DNA from: Geomesophilobacter sediminis
GTDB lineage: Bacteria; Desulfobacterota; Desulfuromonadia; Geobacterales; Geobacteraceae
Assembly (NCBI RefSeq): GCF_016458275.1
Contig: NZ_JAEMHM010000023.1
Coordinates: 1-64,000, forward strand
DNA length: 64,000 nucleotides
Direction of reading: 5' to 3'
The position numbers and the translations under genes were made by a program. Under the pieces are notes generated by a model that was not told where the DNA came from, searched no databases, and worked only from the letters and a program-made list of their open reading frames with translations. Shown here piece by piece: positions 8,315 to 16,808 of this stretch. Numbering within the stretch: the first letter of the stretch is position 1; the number at the start of each line of letters is the position of its first letter.

Positions 8315-8776
8315 TTGAAAGAGACGGATGAAAGTACCGTGGTAGTGTCGGAGAGGAAGAGGAAGACGTATGTGGTGGCCCCCCTGGTCGGCGTCTACCT
8401 TCTTTCGATGGCCTTCAATCTGTCTCAGCTTGGCGAACCGCTTGCCTTCATGGGGGCAGAATACTCCGCTGAAGCCAGCGAATCAATAATCTTTGTCAAC
8501 AGCATCATCTCTTTGTACCTCATTGTCGGCATCCTCAAGCGGCAGCAAATCACTTTGTGGCTGCTCATGGTCTTCAACTTCCTGCACAGCCTCAACGGGC
8601 TTTCCAACCTCCTCATGCTGCCGGTCAAGCACATCCCCGCGGTTTCCGGGGGCATGGCGGCCGTCTACGAGTACCGCCTCAATTCCTTCTGGGTCTTTTT
8701 CCTGTTCCTGCTTTTGAACGTGATCCTGTATTTCAACCGGCAGCAGTTCGACAATAAGTCCTTTTATCTCTGGTAA
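8315..8776 (+). CDS. Four-helix integral membrane protein (DUF2569-like)
   Basis: About 153 residues with four predicted membrane helices: YVVAPLVGVYLLSMAFNL, SIIFVNSIISLYLIVGIL, ITLWLLMVFNFLHSLNGL and FWVFFLFLLLNVILYF. The layout, a charged N-terminus then four evenly spaced helices in about 150 residues, resembles DUF2569 proteins, but this is a weak call. The start is set by AAGGAGAG, which lies correctly before the TTG at 8315; an ATG at 8300 is in frame but has no ribosome site. No operon partner. Function unknown. Confidence 0.75.
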   Translation: MKETDESTVVVSERKRKTYVVAPLVGVYLLSMAFNLSQLGEPLAFMGAEYSAEASESIIFVNSIISLYLIVGILKRQQITLWLLMVFNFLHSLNGLSNLLMLPVKHIPAVSGGMAAVYEYRLNSFWVFFLFLLLNVILYFNRQQFDNKSFYLW

Positions 8777-8784
8777 GCCTTCAA

Positions 8785-9240
8785 AATAAAGTCCCCCTTT
8801 AGCAAAGGGGGATTAAAGCCTCAGCAGCAAATCCCCCCGGCCCCCCTTTGTCAAAGGGGGGAGCAATGGGCGTAAGGTGGGCATAGGGTGCCCATCCTGC
8901 AGCACTGTTACCGCCTTCTGCGGATCGCGCCTGGAAAGGCGCTCCCACAGTAGTAAATGGCTTTCCGATGCATATCCGCCTCAGTTATTTGGAGAGGGGT
9001 TCCTGCTTCTGCTGGTGATCGCGACAGGAATGTCGCTCCTACAATCTTGGGCGTCGGATTGCGGTTCTGATTGAATCGTTGACAAAGAAAGGGCGATGCC
9101 GGTTGGCATCGCCCTTTCTTTTAGAGTCTTATTGGCCACGAACGATATGGATCGGTCTCAACCCCATCCTCACCCTGTCCCTCCCCTTGAAAGGGAGGGG
9201 ACGGTATGGCACCCGTTTCTCGGAAGGAGAGAGGGGTGTG
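8785..9240. repeat. Cluster of C-run/G-run and REP-like hairpins
   Basis: Two CCCCCTTT(A/G)(G/T)CAAAGGGGG hairpins lie at about 8790-8815 and 8847-8867. REP-like hairpins follow: GCGCCT-GGAA-AGGCGC at 8927-8942 preceded by a CCGCC...GCGG element, and GCGACA-GGAA-TGTCGC at 9020-9036. A CCTCACCCTGTCCCTCCCC block sits at 9165-9190. No gene is seen between 8777 and 9268. Confidence 0.75.
9084..9122. terminator. Strong hairpin terminator
   Basis: AAAGAAAGGGCGATGCC at 9084-9100 pairs with 9105-9121 around GGTT. Either strand could use it; the likely client is satP at 9269-9898 on the minus strand. Confidence 0.75.
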
Positions 9241-9268
9241 GGGGCTTTGACAATTTCAGAACTATCGA

Positions 9269-9898
9269 TTAAGCGGCAACTTTCTCGGCGGCAAGGACTT
9301 CCTTGGCGGGTGCCTTGTCCTTGATCCAGGCTTCGCCGACCGGAAGCTTGATGCCGGATTCGGCGTAGACGGCGACTGCCATCAGGTACAGCGCGGAGAA
9401 GGCGCAGATGAGCAGGTCGTAGGCGGCGAAGGTCCCGGCAAGGGCGCTACCGGCAAGTTCCTTCAGGTCCAGACCGATGAAGCCGAGCAGCAGGGTCAGG
9501 AAGATGAAGGCCAGGGTCGCGTGATGCTTCATGGAAGCGATGAAGAGGATGAAGGTGAAGACGGTCCAGGCAACCAGGTAGAACCCGAGGTCGTTGGCGT
9601 TGAAGGCCAGGGTCGGGTACGCCTTGACGAGCTCAGCGTTCTTGCCGAAGATCACCATGAGGCACAGGGAAATCCAGAAGGCACCATAACCGGTGAAGGC
9701 GCAGAAGCCGAAGTTGTTCCCGGTTTTGAATTCCATCAGCCCGGCGATGAGCTGCGCGGTGCCGCCGAAGCAGAGCCCGAGCCAGAGGACCGGGGCGATA
9801 CCGCACCAGCCCAGGTTGTGGCACTGCAGCACCATGGTGGTGAGTCCGAAGCCGGCAAGGCCTACTACCGCGGGATTTCCAATTTTCATGTCAGTCAC
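9269..9898 (-). CDS. satP: Acetate/succinate-proton symporter, GPR1/FUN34/YaaH family
   Basis: A 209-residue inner-membrane carrier, close to the usual family length. It begins with the family signature after a short cytoplasmic tail (GNPAVVGLAGFGLTT, residues 7-21; the consensus is NPAPLGL) and has six hydrophobic helices. SatP imports acetate or succinate with protons. In an acetate-oxidising Geobacter relative this fits uptake of the main electron donor. The GTG at 9896-9898 is the better start: AGGAGG is 5 nt away, against 14 for the ATG three codons later. A sigma-54-like promoter sits at 9947-9963. The last 25 residues are Ala/Lys-rich and variable. Confidence 0.9.
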   Translation of the reverse strand: MTDMKIGNPAVVGLAGFGLTTMVLQCHNLGWCGIAPVLWLGLCFGGTAQLIAGLMEFKTGNNFGFCAFTGYGAFWISLCLMVIFGKNAELVKAYPTLAFNANDLGFYLVAWTVFTFILFIASMKHHATLAFIFLTLLLGFIGLDLKELAGSALAGTFAAYDLLICAFSALYLMAVAVYAESGIKLPVGEAWIKDKAPAKEVLAAEKVAA

Positions 9899-9946
9899 TT
9901 CACCCTCCTATTTTTACGTTGGTTTGTCACATCGATGACCTCTATC

Positions 9947-9963
9947 AGCAACTTGCATACCAG
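9947..9963 (-). promoter_or_regulatory. Putative sigma-54 promoter of satP
   Basis: On the minus strand CTGGTATGCAAGTTGCT matches the consensus TGGCACG-N4-TTGCW with only two changes in the -24 box and a complete -12 box. It lies about 50 bp before the satP GTG. The remaining stretch to 10285 has A/T-rich DNA and no supported gene. Confidence 0.55.
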
Positions 9964-10285
9964 CGTTATAACATTTTGTATTCGATAAAAATAACGCGCA
10001 TAAACGGGTAGTTAGCCTGCGCGATGGGAGAGGTCGGCGGATTTTTATTTTTGCATTTTTGCAAAAAAAACATCGCTGACTTGCCGGAGGCGCAGGCCGG
10101 AGTGAGGATAACCCCGCTAATTTGGGTGAATCAGCTGCCGTGTGTCGGCGTTTTGCAGATAGGCGAAAAAGGAATCGGCGATTTTTGCAAATGTGAAAAA
10201 ATGTCCGGGGCAAAATTCTTATCCCCTTCATCCTCTCCATCCCTGTTGGGGGGGCGCTTCTTCCCCAGGGTTTGGAAAACAATCC

Positions 10286-10312
10286 TAAAGCTTTAGCCGG
10301 CTATTCCGATGT
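10286..10312 (+). promoter_or_regulatory. Putative sigma-28 (FliA) promoter
   Basis: TAAAGCTT, an 11-bp spacer and TCCGATGT match TAAAGTTT-N11-GCCGATAA at 7 of 8 and 5 of 8 positions. It precedes the two-gene bacteriohemerythrin unit by 23 bp. The -35 box is also inside a perfect palindrome, CTAAAGCTTTAG (10285-10296). Confidence 0.5.
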
Positions 10313-10334
10313 AATGGCTAGAAGGGGAGTAGCT

Positions 10335-10457
10335 ATGATCATCAACGAAGATGTCTATAAGATTGTTGCCGAAATGGTGGTGGAAATGGTCCGTTCCGGG
10401 GACGCGGAGGCTCGCCCGGACCAGAAGGCGCCGGTAGCACCGGTTCGGAGGGGGTGA
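10335..10457 (+). CDS. Short protein before bacteriohemerythrin, 40 residues
   Basis: The ATG at 10335 follows AAGGGGAG at proper spacing. The product starts MIINEDVYKIVAEMVVEMVR, an amphipathic helix, and then has a polar Pro/Lys/Arg tail. It has no signal peptide and no known family. Its stop is 4 bp before the bacteriohemerythrin ATG, so the two are translated together. It may be a small partner protein or a translated leader. Confidence 0.6.
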   Translation: MIINEDVYKIVAEMVVEMVRSGDAEARPDQKAPVAPVRRG

Positions 10458-10461
10458 CGCT

Positions 10462-10875
10462 ATGCCGATGGTCGCCTGGGATGACGCCTACTGCGTCGGG
10501 GTCTCTGAGTTCGACGAGCACCATCAGCGCCTGGTGGAGCTCCTCAACGGTGCCTACGACAGCTTCACCTCGGGGCATTCGACGGACGCCATCGAGGCGA
10601 TCCTCGAGGAGCTGTTCGATTACGCCACCTATCATTTCACCGCGGAAGAGGCGTGGCTCAAGGAGCAGGGGTACCCCGACCTGGAGTCCCACTGTGCCGA
10701 GCATGCCCGCTTTGCCGCCCAGATCCGGGAAATCGCGCGCGAGCATGCCCCCGACGAGACGGTGCGGCTCATGGAAGTCCTGACTTTCCTGAATGAGTGG
10801 TTGATCGACCACATTCTGGAGTCGGACGCCGAGTACGGGCGTTTCATGGGGACGCTTCCCGAATCCCGCCGTTAA
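10462..10875 (+). CDS. Bacteriohemerythrin
   Basis: A 137-residue soluble O2-binding di-iron protein of normal length. All expected ligands can be read: H21 in FDEHH, H58 and E62 in YHFTAEE, H77 and H81 in HCAEH, H117 and D122 in LIDHILESD. Such proteins bind O2 reversibly and are thought to deliver or scavenge it in microaerobic or motile cells. The sigma-28-like site at 10286 would put it under flagellar control. A strong terminator follows at 10913. A second copy sits at 44451. Confidence 0.95.
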   Translation: MPMVAWDDAYCVGVSEFDEHHQRLVELLNGAYDSFTSGHSTDAIEAILEELFDYATYHFTAEEAWLKEQGYPDLESHCAEHARFAAQIREIAREHAPDETVRLMEVLTFLNEWLIDHILESDAEYGRFMGTLPESRR

Positions 10876-10912
10876 TCCCACCCGCGCCGCTTCAGTTTTT
10901 CCACCGAACAAT

Positions 10913-10958
10913 GCAAAAGGGGCAGGACGCTCGTTGAGAGTGCCTGCCCCTTTTGCGT
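10913..10958 (+). terminator. Intrinsic terminator
   Basis: A 14-bp stem (10913-10926 with 10943-10956), starting GCAAAAGGGGCAGG, closes the bacteriohemerythrin unit. Confidence 0.85.
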
Positions 10959-10993
10959 TCTCCTCCTTTTTACGGAACCTTTCCTCTCGTTTC

Positions 10994-11070
10994 GAAGCTC
11001 CAGCTCGGGAATGTCATCGTCTCGGGAAGCTCCGGCTTGTTCACCAAGCTGGAGCTTGGGAACGAGGTCT
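10994..11070. repeat. AAGCTCCAGCTTGG-type repeats
   Basis: Three related elements, GAAGCTCCAGCTCGGGAA, GAAGCTCCGGCTTG and CAAGCTGGAGCTTGGGAA, form partly self-complementary runs. The same family recurs at 54295-54400. Together with the promoter below this accounts for the gap 10959-11204. Confidence 0.7.
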
Positions 11071-11130
11071 CTTGGACTGTATCGAGCGGAGTGGGGACAC
11101 TGTGTGAGTCGGAGGCCGATGTGGCTCAGC

Positions 11131-11158
11131 TGGTCAATCAAGTGATGAATGCTAGAAT
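11131..11158 (+). promoter_or_regulatory. Putative sigma-70 promoter
   Basis: TGGTCA at 11131-11136 and TAGAAT at 11153-11158, 16 bp apart, lie 47 bp before the P460-like gene. Confidence 0.4.
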
Positions 11159-11204
11159 CATCTCTGTTTCTCATTCTCACAGCTACAGACAAAGGAGACC
11201 ACCC

Positions 11205-11699
11205 ATGAAATCGGCTGTCGTCACGTTGTTTTTCGTCCTGCTCATGTCGGGGTCCGTTTTCGCGGCTGACACACCGGTTGCTCCCAACGGGATCGCTCTA
11301 TTCAAGAATTACCGGAGCTGGCAGTTGATCGCCCCTTCCTATCGGGAGGACAAACAGCACATCCGGGTGATCCTGGGCAATCCGGCCGCGGTCCGGGCGA
11401 TGAAAAACAAGACGCGGCCGATGCCGGATGGCGCCGTCTTGGCCAAGATCGCCTGGACGGTAAAGAAGCATCCGCAATTCCCGGTGGCGACCGAGCCGGC
11501 GGAGTTCGCGCAGGTCGAATTCATGGTGAAGGATTCGGTGAAATACAAGGCGACGGGCGGGTGGGGATTCGCGCGTTTCGTCGGCCCGGGGTTGAAGCCG
11601 TACGGGAAGAACGCGGATTTCGTGCAGGAATGCTTCGGCTGCCACACGCCGGTGAAGGGTAACGACTACCTCTTCACGGATTACGCTGCGGTGCCGTGA
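11205..11699 (+). CDS. Cytochrome P460-like periplasmic haem protein
   Basis: A 164-residue protein with a signal peptide (MKSAVVTLFFVLLMSGSVFA, cleavage about residue 21). The body has the P460-type beta pattern: a NYRSWQLIAPSYRED opening, the IRVILGN strand, MPDGAVLAKIAW, and GGWGFARF. A single CxxCH haem motif, CFGCHTP, lies near the C-terminus. The P460 family includes hydroxylamine-oxidising and NO-handling haem proteins; here the substrate is unknown and electron transfer is equally likely. The ATG follows AAAGGAGACCACCC. The start and signal peptide agree. Confidence 0.85.
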   Translation: MKSAVVTLFFVLLMSGSVFAADTPVAPNGIALFKNYRSWQLIAPSYREDKQHIRVILGNPAAVRAMKNKTRPMPDGAVLAKIAWTVKKHPQFPVATEPAEFAQVEFMVKDSVKYKATGGWGFARFVGPGLKPYGKNADFVQECFGCHTPVKGNDYLFTDYAAVP

Positions 11700-11701
11700 A
11701 A

Positions 11702-11945
11702 GAAAGCAGACCGCAGAGGGCGCGGAGGAGCGCAGAGGAAAAACTCTGACCGGGATAAAAGGGATGAAGGGGTGCTTTACCTGCAGAGGGGAAAGGGTAG
11801 GAGCGACATTGCTGTCGCGATTGAATCTCTTGAAAAAACGAGGGGGGCAGCCTGACTACCCTTGGGAGCGCTTTTCCGGGCGCGATTACCCGCAACCGCT
11901 GTCACCGCCTGCGGCGGATCGCGCCTGGAAAGGCGCTCCCACAGT
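11702..11945. repeat. Intergenic REP-like hairpins
   Basis: A GCAGACCGCAGAGGGCGCGG element at 11705-11735 matches the reverse of one near 26630. REP-like hairpins follow: GCGACA-TTGC-TGTCGC at 11802-11817, GCGCTT-TTCC-GGGCGC at 11867-11882 (two T/G wobble pairs), and CCGCC-TGC-GGCGG plus GCGCCT-GGAA-AGGCGC at 11909-11937. No gene is supported between 11700 and 12052. Confidence 0.7.
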
Positions 11946-12052
11946 GAAAAAATGGTGTTCCTCCTGAAGGAGGGCCATTCCGGTAATAAATTACGTCCCT
12001 TCCACTCGGTACTTCTGGAGCGACCTCGTTCGTCTTTTGCTGGCGAACGGGG

Positions 12053-12253
12053 TTAGCGGAAGCTGCCGGGTTGGACGAGGGAGATGGTTGCTACCAGCTT
12101 TCCATCGGGTGTCGCGTTTTCACACAACGGAAACCGTACTTTCACGGCCCCGAAATACCAGGCGCTTGCCGCCAGAATGATCATCCCGATCAGGATCATC
12201 CTTCTATCTCCTTGACGTTGCAGGGCTTTTTGTCTCTTTGATTCCCATCCCAT
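12053..12253 (-). CDS. Small single-pass membrane protein, 66 residues
   Basis: A 66-residue product with a basic N-terminus (WESKRQKALQRQGDRR), one membrane helix at about residues 19-34 (MILIGMIILAASAWYFG) and a short polar C-terminal domain. The start at 12253 is chosen because AGAGGAGG lies 7 nt away; the open frame continues upstream without support. A strong sigma-54-like site lies 56 bp upstream. No family is recognised. The Shine-Dalgarno region AGGAGGTGC is the same as that of the 36-residue gene at 7257. Confidence 0.7.
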   Translation of the reverse strand: MGWESKRQKALQRQGDRRMILIGMIILAASAWYFGAVKVRFPLCENATPDGKLVATISLVQPGSFR

Positions 12254-12308
12254 CTGAGCACCTCCTCTGCCCCCCGAAGGGGTCCGCTGCGGCTGTTGCG
12301 GATTAATT

Positions 12309-12324
12309 AGCGGGAATCGTGCCA
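12309..12324 (-). promoter_or_regulatory. Putative sigma-54 promoter
   Basis: The minus strand reads TTGGCACGATTCCCGCT: a complete -24 box (TGGCACG), a 4-bp spacer and CCGCT, keeping the key GC of the -12 box. Confidence 0.5.
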
Positions 12325-12441
12325 AGGTGAAATGGGAAATTTACTATGAATATCCATTACTTTTGCGTCCGGGAAGCGGTGTTGCCGGGGAGTTTGACGG
12401 CGGGAACCGCAAGGGGGGCGTTCCGGTGAAAAGGGAGGGAA

Positions 12442-12471
12442 GCCCGGCGGCAGGAGCGCGCTCCGCCGGGC
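12442..12471 (-). terminator. Terminator of the Cache-domain MCP
   Basis: GCCCGGCGG at 12442-12450 pairs with 12463-12471, 25 bp after the MCP stop on the minus strand. The U-run is weak. Confidence 0.6.
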
Positions 12472-12495
12472 TCACCTCGATGGTCTCGTGTCCTG

Positions 12496-14193
12496 CTACA
12501 CCCGGAACCGCCGCACCAGGTCCTGCAGTTCGACGGACAGGCGGGAGAGGTCGGCGGAGGCCCGCGATATCTCCATCGAGCTCCGCGCTTCGCCCTCCAC
12601 GACTTCCGAGATCTGCTGGATGTTGTTGGAAATCTCCTGGGTGGTGGCGGTCTGCTCTTCCGCGGCGGTCGCGATCTGGCTGATCTGGGTGGTCACGTCG
12701 TTGATCTTCTCCTGGATCTCTTCCAACGCCTGCCCCGATTTCGACGCTTCCCGGGTCCCCTTCTCCACCTCGCCAACCCCCTCTTCCATCACCTGTACCG
12801 CCTGCCGGGTCTCGGACTGGATGTTGCGGATCATCTCACTGATTTCCTTGGTCGCCTTTGCGGTCCGCTCGGCGAGCGCCCGCACCTCGTCCGCCACCAC
12901 GGCAAACCCGCGTCCCTGGTCGCCGGCCCGGGCCGCCTCGATCGCCGCATTGAGCGCGAGCAGGTTGGTCTGATCGGCGATCTCCTCGATGGTGGCGACG
13001 ATCTCGCCGATCTGGTCGGACCGGGTGCCGAGCTGTTCCACGACCGAGGCGGAGCTGCGGACCTTGTCGGCGATGCGGTTCATGCCTTCGACGGTGTTCC
13101 GGACGATGCCGGCGCCGCTGTTCGCGGTGATGCTGGCCTGGCGCGAGCTCTCCGCGGCCTGGTGACAGCTGTTGGCGATGTCCTGGCTGGTCGAGGACAT
13201 CTCTTCGCTCGCGGTGGCGACGGTTTCGGCCTGGCTGACGATCTCGTGGGAGGCGGTGGCCATCTGTTCCGCGTTGGTGTTCAGCTCTCCCGAGGCCGAA
13301 GCGACCATGAGCGCGCCCTCGTTCACCTTCCCCATGATCTGGCGCAGGTTCCCCACCATCAGGCGCATCGCCCCGTAGATGCCCCCGTGCTCCGGGTTGA
13401 GCTGCACGGTCAGGTCGCCGTCGGCGACGCGGGTCGCGATCTCGGCGAGTTCTTCCGGCTCGGACCCGAGGTGGCGCAAAAGCCTTTTGGTGATGATCAC
13501 GGAGGTCACCGAAATCAGCGCTACCAGGACGACGGTCACCCCGATGATCAGATAGATTCCCTGCCGGATGTGCTGCATGTTTTCGTCGGCAGTCTTGGTG
13601 ACGATGGCGTCCAGGTCGTCGACGTAGTTGCCGGTTCCGACCACCCAGCCGAAGGGGGCAAAAAGCAGGGAGTAGCCCCGCTTGGGAAGGGGGGTGTCGC
13701 TCCCCGCCCTCGGGAACCAGTAGTCGGTGAATCCGCCGCCGGGCTGCTTCCCTTTCTCGATGATCTCGCGGATCAGGAACTTCCCCTTCTTGTCCTGGGT
13801 GTCGATCCGGGACTTCCCTTCCACCGGTTTTCCGAGCAGGACGACGTTCACCCCCTCGGTGGTGTCGGCCCAGAAATAGCCGTCCTTGCCGAACTTCAGG
13901 GCCCGCAGCTGGTCGGCACCGACCTTTTTCGCCTCATCCAGGGTGATCTCTCCTTTTTGGGAGCGCTCATAGACCTGCTGCAGCATGCTCACCGCAGTAT
14001 CGACCTCGGATTTGGCGAGGTTGTCGAAGTCAGAGTAGAGGGATTTTTTGTATGACGATATGAAGTTATGGTATGAGCCGAGGTACTGCCTCATCGTGAT
14101 CAAGCAGGTGATAAGTGCCAGCCCGACACTGCTCACCAGAACCAGGGTGAGGATCTTCATTCCGAAGGGGACTGTTGCTTTAGATTCCGACAT
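12496..14193 (-). CDS. Methyl-accepting chemotaxis protein with single Cache sensor
   Basis: A 565-residue chemoreceptor. A membrane helix at about residues 11-33 is followed by an sCache_2 periplasmic domain to about residue 205, with the family's [26 protein letters not shown] and KGKQPGGG motifs. A second helix ([18 protein letters not shown]), HAMP and the signalling domain follow. The tip is canonical ([32 protein letters not shown]). Single-Cache receptors commonly sense small carboxylates. AGGAG is 5 nt before the ATG at 14193; a GTG two codons earlier is inside the ribosome site. The protein ends RRFRV without a CheR tether. Confidence 0.95.
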   Translation of the reverse strand: MSESKATVPFGMKILTLVLVSSVGLALITCLITMRQYLGSYHNFISSYKKSLYSDFDNLAKSEVDTAVSMLQQVYERSQKGEITLDEAKKVGADQLRALKFGKDGYFWADTTEGVNVVLLGKPVEGKSRIDTQDKKGKFLIREIIEKGKQPGGGFTDYWFPRAGSDTPLPKRGYSLLFAPFGWVVGTGNYVDDLDAIVTKTADENMQHIRQGIYLIIGVTVVLVALISVTSVIITKRLLRHLGSEPEELAEIATRVADGDLTVQLNPEHGGIYGAMRLMVGNLRQIMGKVNEGALMVASASGELNTNAEQMATASHEIVSQAETVATASEEMSSTSQDIANSCHQAAESSRQASITANSGAGIVRNTVEGMNRIADKVRSSASVVEQLGTRSDQIGEIVATIEEIADQTNLLALNAAIEAARAGDQGRGFAVVADEVRALAERTAKATKEISEMIRNIQSETRQAVQVMEEGVGEVEKGTREASKSGQALEEIQEKINDVTTQISQIATAAEEQTATTQEISNNIQQISEVVEGEARSSMEISRASADLSRLSVELQDLVRRFRV

Positions 14194-14515
14194 AAGCACT
14201 CCTGTTGTTTTTCGACTCGTATGAATGAATGAGGTTTTTCTATCAGATGAATGCCAGGTTGCAAGTGCGGTACATCGCCGATGCCGCTCAAGCTTTCTTC
14301 AGGTGTTCCCTCTGTCATCTCACGGGAACCTTTTGTCAGTGCGGGCCCGGCCAATGAGGGCGCGGGATCGGGCTGTTGCGATTGATCAAATAATCCAATC
14401 ATGCTACTTTGCCGGCCATTCGCGCCTTCCCGATCGGCGCGAACCGGGTCCACCTGATCCGAATCGGCGAAAACTGAAAATAGTTAAGTAAAAACAGAGA
14501 GATAAGGAAAGTGCC
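14194..14515. other. Divergent intergenic region
   Basis: Between the Cache MCP and the lipoprotein gene. A TTGCAA/TAGAAA pair on the minus strand (around 14234-14263) may be the MCP promoter. No hairpin, repeat or small gene is seen. Confidence 0.4.
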
Positions 14516-16036
14516 ATGAAGCGTTTCAATGTCGCGGGGCGGCTCCTCGCCCTGGTTTTGCCTCTGCTTATTTCGGCCTGTGCCGGCGTCGAGGTCAAAA
14601 ACATCGCGCCGCCCCCGCCCACGGCGAAGCTGCGGGTTTACGTCCAGGCGATCTCCGCGCAGCTGCCGCACGGCCACTGGCAAACCCCGCATGAGGAGTT
14701 CGTCGAAAAACAGGTCGCCGTCGTCGAGCGCCAACTGCGCAAGACCGGGATCTACGAACTGGTTTCGGACGAGGATGTCGAGGCGGCGCTCGGGGACCAG
14801 ATGCCGACCCGGTGGCAGTTGGCCCGAAACGAGTGGGAGCTGGCGCGCCGGATCGGTCGCGCCGTTCATGCCGACTACGCCCTCATCGTGGAACGGGGGG
14901 CGCGCGGGGGGAAGGACTTTTTCTGGGAAACGGTGCTGGTGAACGTGGAGAGCGGTCGCGACTTCGGGGTGCTGATCCCGATAACAAAGACGCGCGACCG
15001 GGACGAAAACAGGCGTCTTTTCATGGCGGCGGCGCGAGCGTCCTATCCGGAACTTTTCAAGGACGCCAAGCAGGACATGCTGGCCACCGCGCTGCGCAAG
15101 GGACATCAGATGAGTGAGGCTCAGTCGCACGTCGGGCCGGACGGGGATACCTCGGTGGCCGCCCGGGCGGACCAGGAACGTCGGGAGCGCCAGGCCCGGG
15201 AACAGGCGGCGGCTCAAGAACGGGAGCGACTGGCCCGGGTGCGGGATGCAGAGGAACGGCAGCGGGTGCAGGAGGCTGAGCGGGAACGGCAGGCGAAGGA
15301 GCAAGCTGATCGGGAGCGGGCGGCCCTGGAGAAAGTTGCCCAGGAAAGGGCAGCCCTGGAGAAAGCTGCTGAAGAGAAGGCTGCGCTGGAGAAAGCTGCG
15401 CTGGAGAAGGCTGCGCTGGAGAGAAGGGCGGCTGAGGAGAGAAGGGCGGCTGAGGAGGCCGCACGGGCTAAGGTGGAGGCCGAGCGGGCCGCGCAAGCCC
15501 GGGAGGCGGCGCGCCAGGTCCAGCAGGAACAGGCGTTGCGGGGTACGGTCGTCCAAGCGGAGCCGCCGGTCGCGGAGGGGCACAGCCGAGTGGTCCAACT
15601 GGAGCAGTTGGCGCAAAAGTCGGTGCCGGCGTCCGGGGAGCGGATCGTGGTGTACGACTTCGAGGCTTCCGCCAACTACCGCCCGGTGGCCCTCATCCTG
15701 AGCGAGTCGCTTCGCGAAGAGGTGAGCAAGCTCGATGGGTTCCAGCTCTTGAACCGGGAAAACCTGGAGCAGGTGCTCCAGGAGCAGAAACTGCAGCAGT
15801 CGGGCCTGATCGATGAAAAACAGGCGGTCGAACTCGGCAAGGGTATGGCGGCGCGCCAGATCATGACGGGAAGGTTCGGCGCTTTGGGCAAAAGTGCGGT
15901 ACTGCAGGCGAAACGGGTCGACGTGGAGACCTTGGGGGTGCTGGGGATGCAGTCGCTCAAGTGTCTGCAAGGGGAGGAGGAGCAGTTGCTGGACCGGATG
16001 CCGCTCTTTGCCCGGGAATTGACCAGGAAACATTAA
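14516..16036 (+). CDS. Lipoprotein with coiled coil and CsgG-like C-terminal domain
   Basis: A 506-residue protein with a lipobox (LLISAC, Cys 22), so it should be lipid-anchored. Residues 23-200 form a globular domain. Residues about 210-350 are an Ala/Glu/Arg/Lys-rich helix with many ALEKAALEK-type repeats, long enough to span tens of nanometres as a coiled coil. The last 140 residues (VVYDFEAS, ALILSESLREEV, FQLLNRENLEQVLQEQ, GKGMAARQIMTGRF) resemble the CsgG / LpoB fold found in outer-membrane secretion and envelope proteins. A TolA-like link across the periplasm is one reading. The gene stands alone between a divergent MCP and a terminator. Confidence 0.8.
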   Translation: MKRFNVAGRLLALVLPLLISACAGVEVKNIAPPPPTAKLRVYVQAISAQLPHGHWQTPHEEFVEKQVAVVERQLRKTGIYELVSDEDVEAALGDQMPTRWQLARNEWELARRIGRAVHADYALIVERGARGGKDFFWETVLVNVESGRDFGVLIPITKTRDRDENRRLFMAAARASYPELFKDAKQDMLATALRKGHQMSEAQSHVGPDGDTSVAARADQERRERQAREQAAAQERERLARVRDAEERQRVQEAERERQAKEQADRERAALEKVAQERAALEKAAEEKAALEKAALEKAALERRAAEERRAAEEAARAKVEAERAAQAREAARQVQQEQALRGTVVQAEPPVAEGHSRVVQLEQLAQKSVPASGERIVVYDFEASANYRPVALILSESLREEVSKLDGFQLLNRENLEQVLQEQKLQQSGLIDEKQAVELGKGMAARQIMTGRFGALGKSAVLQAKRVDVETLGVLGMQSLKCLQGEEEQLLDRMPLFARELTRKH

Positions 16037-16080
16037 GACGGAGACGGTGCAACGTCTTTAGTTTCATTGAAAAAGTAAAG

Positions 16081-16111
16081 CGGCTTCGGCGTTGGTTCCG
16101 AAGCCGTTTTT
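16081..16111 (+). terminator. Intrinsic terminator
   Basis: CGGCTTCGG at 16081-16089 pairs with CCGAAGCCG at 16098-16106, followed by TTTTTG. Confidence 0.85.
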
Positions 16112-16322
16112 GTTTTCGGGCAATGGTTTGAAGTCCCCTTTGACCAAGACGGATATACGGAGATTTGCCGTAAAGGTTTTGACCTCCGGTCTCCCCCATC
16201 CTGCATGACTCCACCCCGGAAACCATGTGGTATGTCCCTCGGAGGGACGTTCCGTTCCCCGACGGTACACCGGTGAAAAGCGTTGCCGGCCTAACTTGTC
16301 CTTTTCTTTGGTATTTGCGTGC

Positions 16323-16338
16323 TGGCATGCTCCCTGCT
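16323..16338 (+). promoter_or_regulatory. Putative sigma-54 promoter
   Basis: TGGCATGCTCCCTGCT matches TGGCACG-N4-TTGCW with one change in each box and correct spacing. It lies 63 bp before the receiver gene at 16401. The preceding DNA, 16112-16322, holds GGGACGTTCC-type inverted sequence at about 16230-16260 and no gene. Confidence 0.5.
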
Positions 16339-16400
16339 CTTCTCCGACTGGCATTTGTGGCACCGTGGCACAATTCCCAATCGGCAAAACAGGAGAGGGC

Positions 16401-16808
16401 ATGAAGAAGAGGTGTTTGATTGTTGACGACGATCAGTTCAGCCGCGAGTTGATGAGTCGATTGCTTGAGCCCCATTTCGATTGCCGGACGGCGGTCACCG
16501 GCGAGCACGCCTGGGAACTCATCGACGCCAACTGGCATCGCGGGGAGCCGTTTCAGCTGATCTGCTGCGAACTCGCGATGCCGGGGCTGAACGGCCACCG
16601 GCTGATCCGGAAGGTGCGTGAACTGGAAGCGTCAGTTCCGGTCGCCGGCAACAGGCGGAGCAGGATCTTCGTGGTCAGTGCCAGCAACTCCCCTTGGGAT
16701 AGGGCGGAGACTGTCCTGGACGGTATCGCCGAGGGGTACATCGTGAAGCCTTGCCACCCTGCCCAACTGCGCGAGTTGCTCATCGAGAACGGACTGGTCG
16801 AACATTAG
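16401..16808 (+). CDS. Stand-alone receiver with Asp-to-Glu phospho-site
   Basis: A 135-residue receiver with no output domain. The acidic pair (D9, D10), the Ser in VVSAS and the Lys in IVKPC (K116) are present. The phospho-acceptor position, normally Asp in a DLxMPG segment, is E57 in CCELAMPGLNG. Glu at this place often mimics the phosphorylated state in other receivers, so this one may be locked active or act only by binding. The start at 16401 follows AGGAGAGGGC; the open frame runs further upstream without support. It lies 93 bp before the HD-GYP regulator, a likely partner. Confidence 0.85.
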   Translation: MKKRCLIVDDDQFSRELMSRLLEPHFDCRTAVTGEHAWELIDANWHRGEPFQLICCELAMPGLNGHRLIRKVRELEASVPVAGNRRSRIFVVSASNSPWDRAETVLDGIAEGYIVKPCHPAQLRELLIENGLVEH

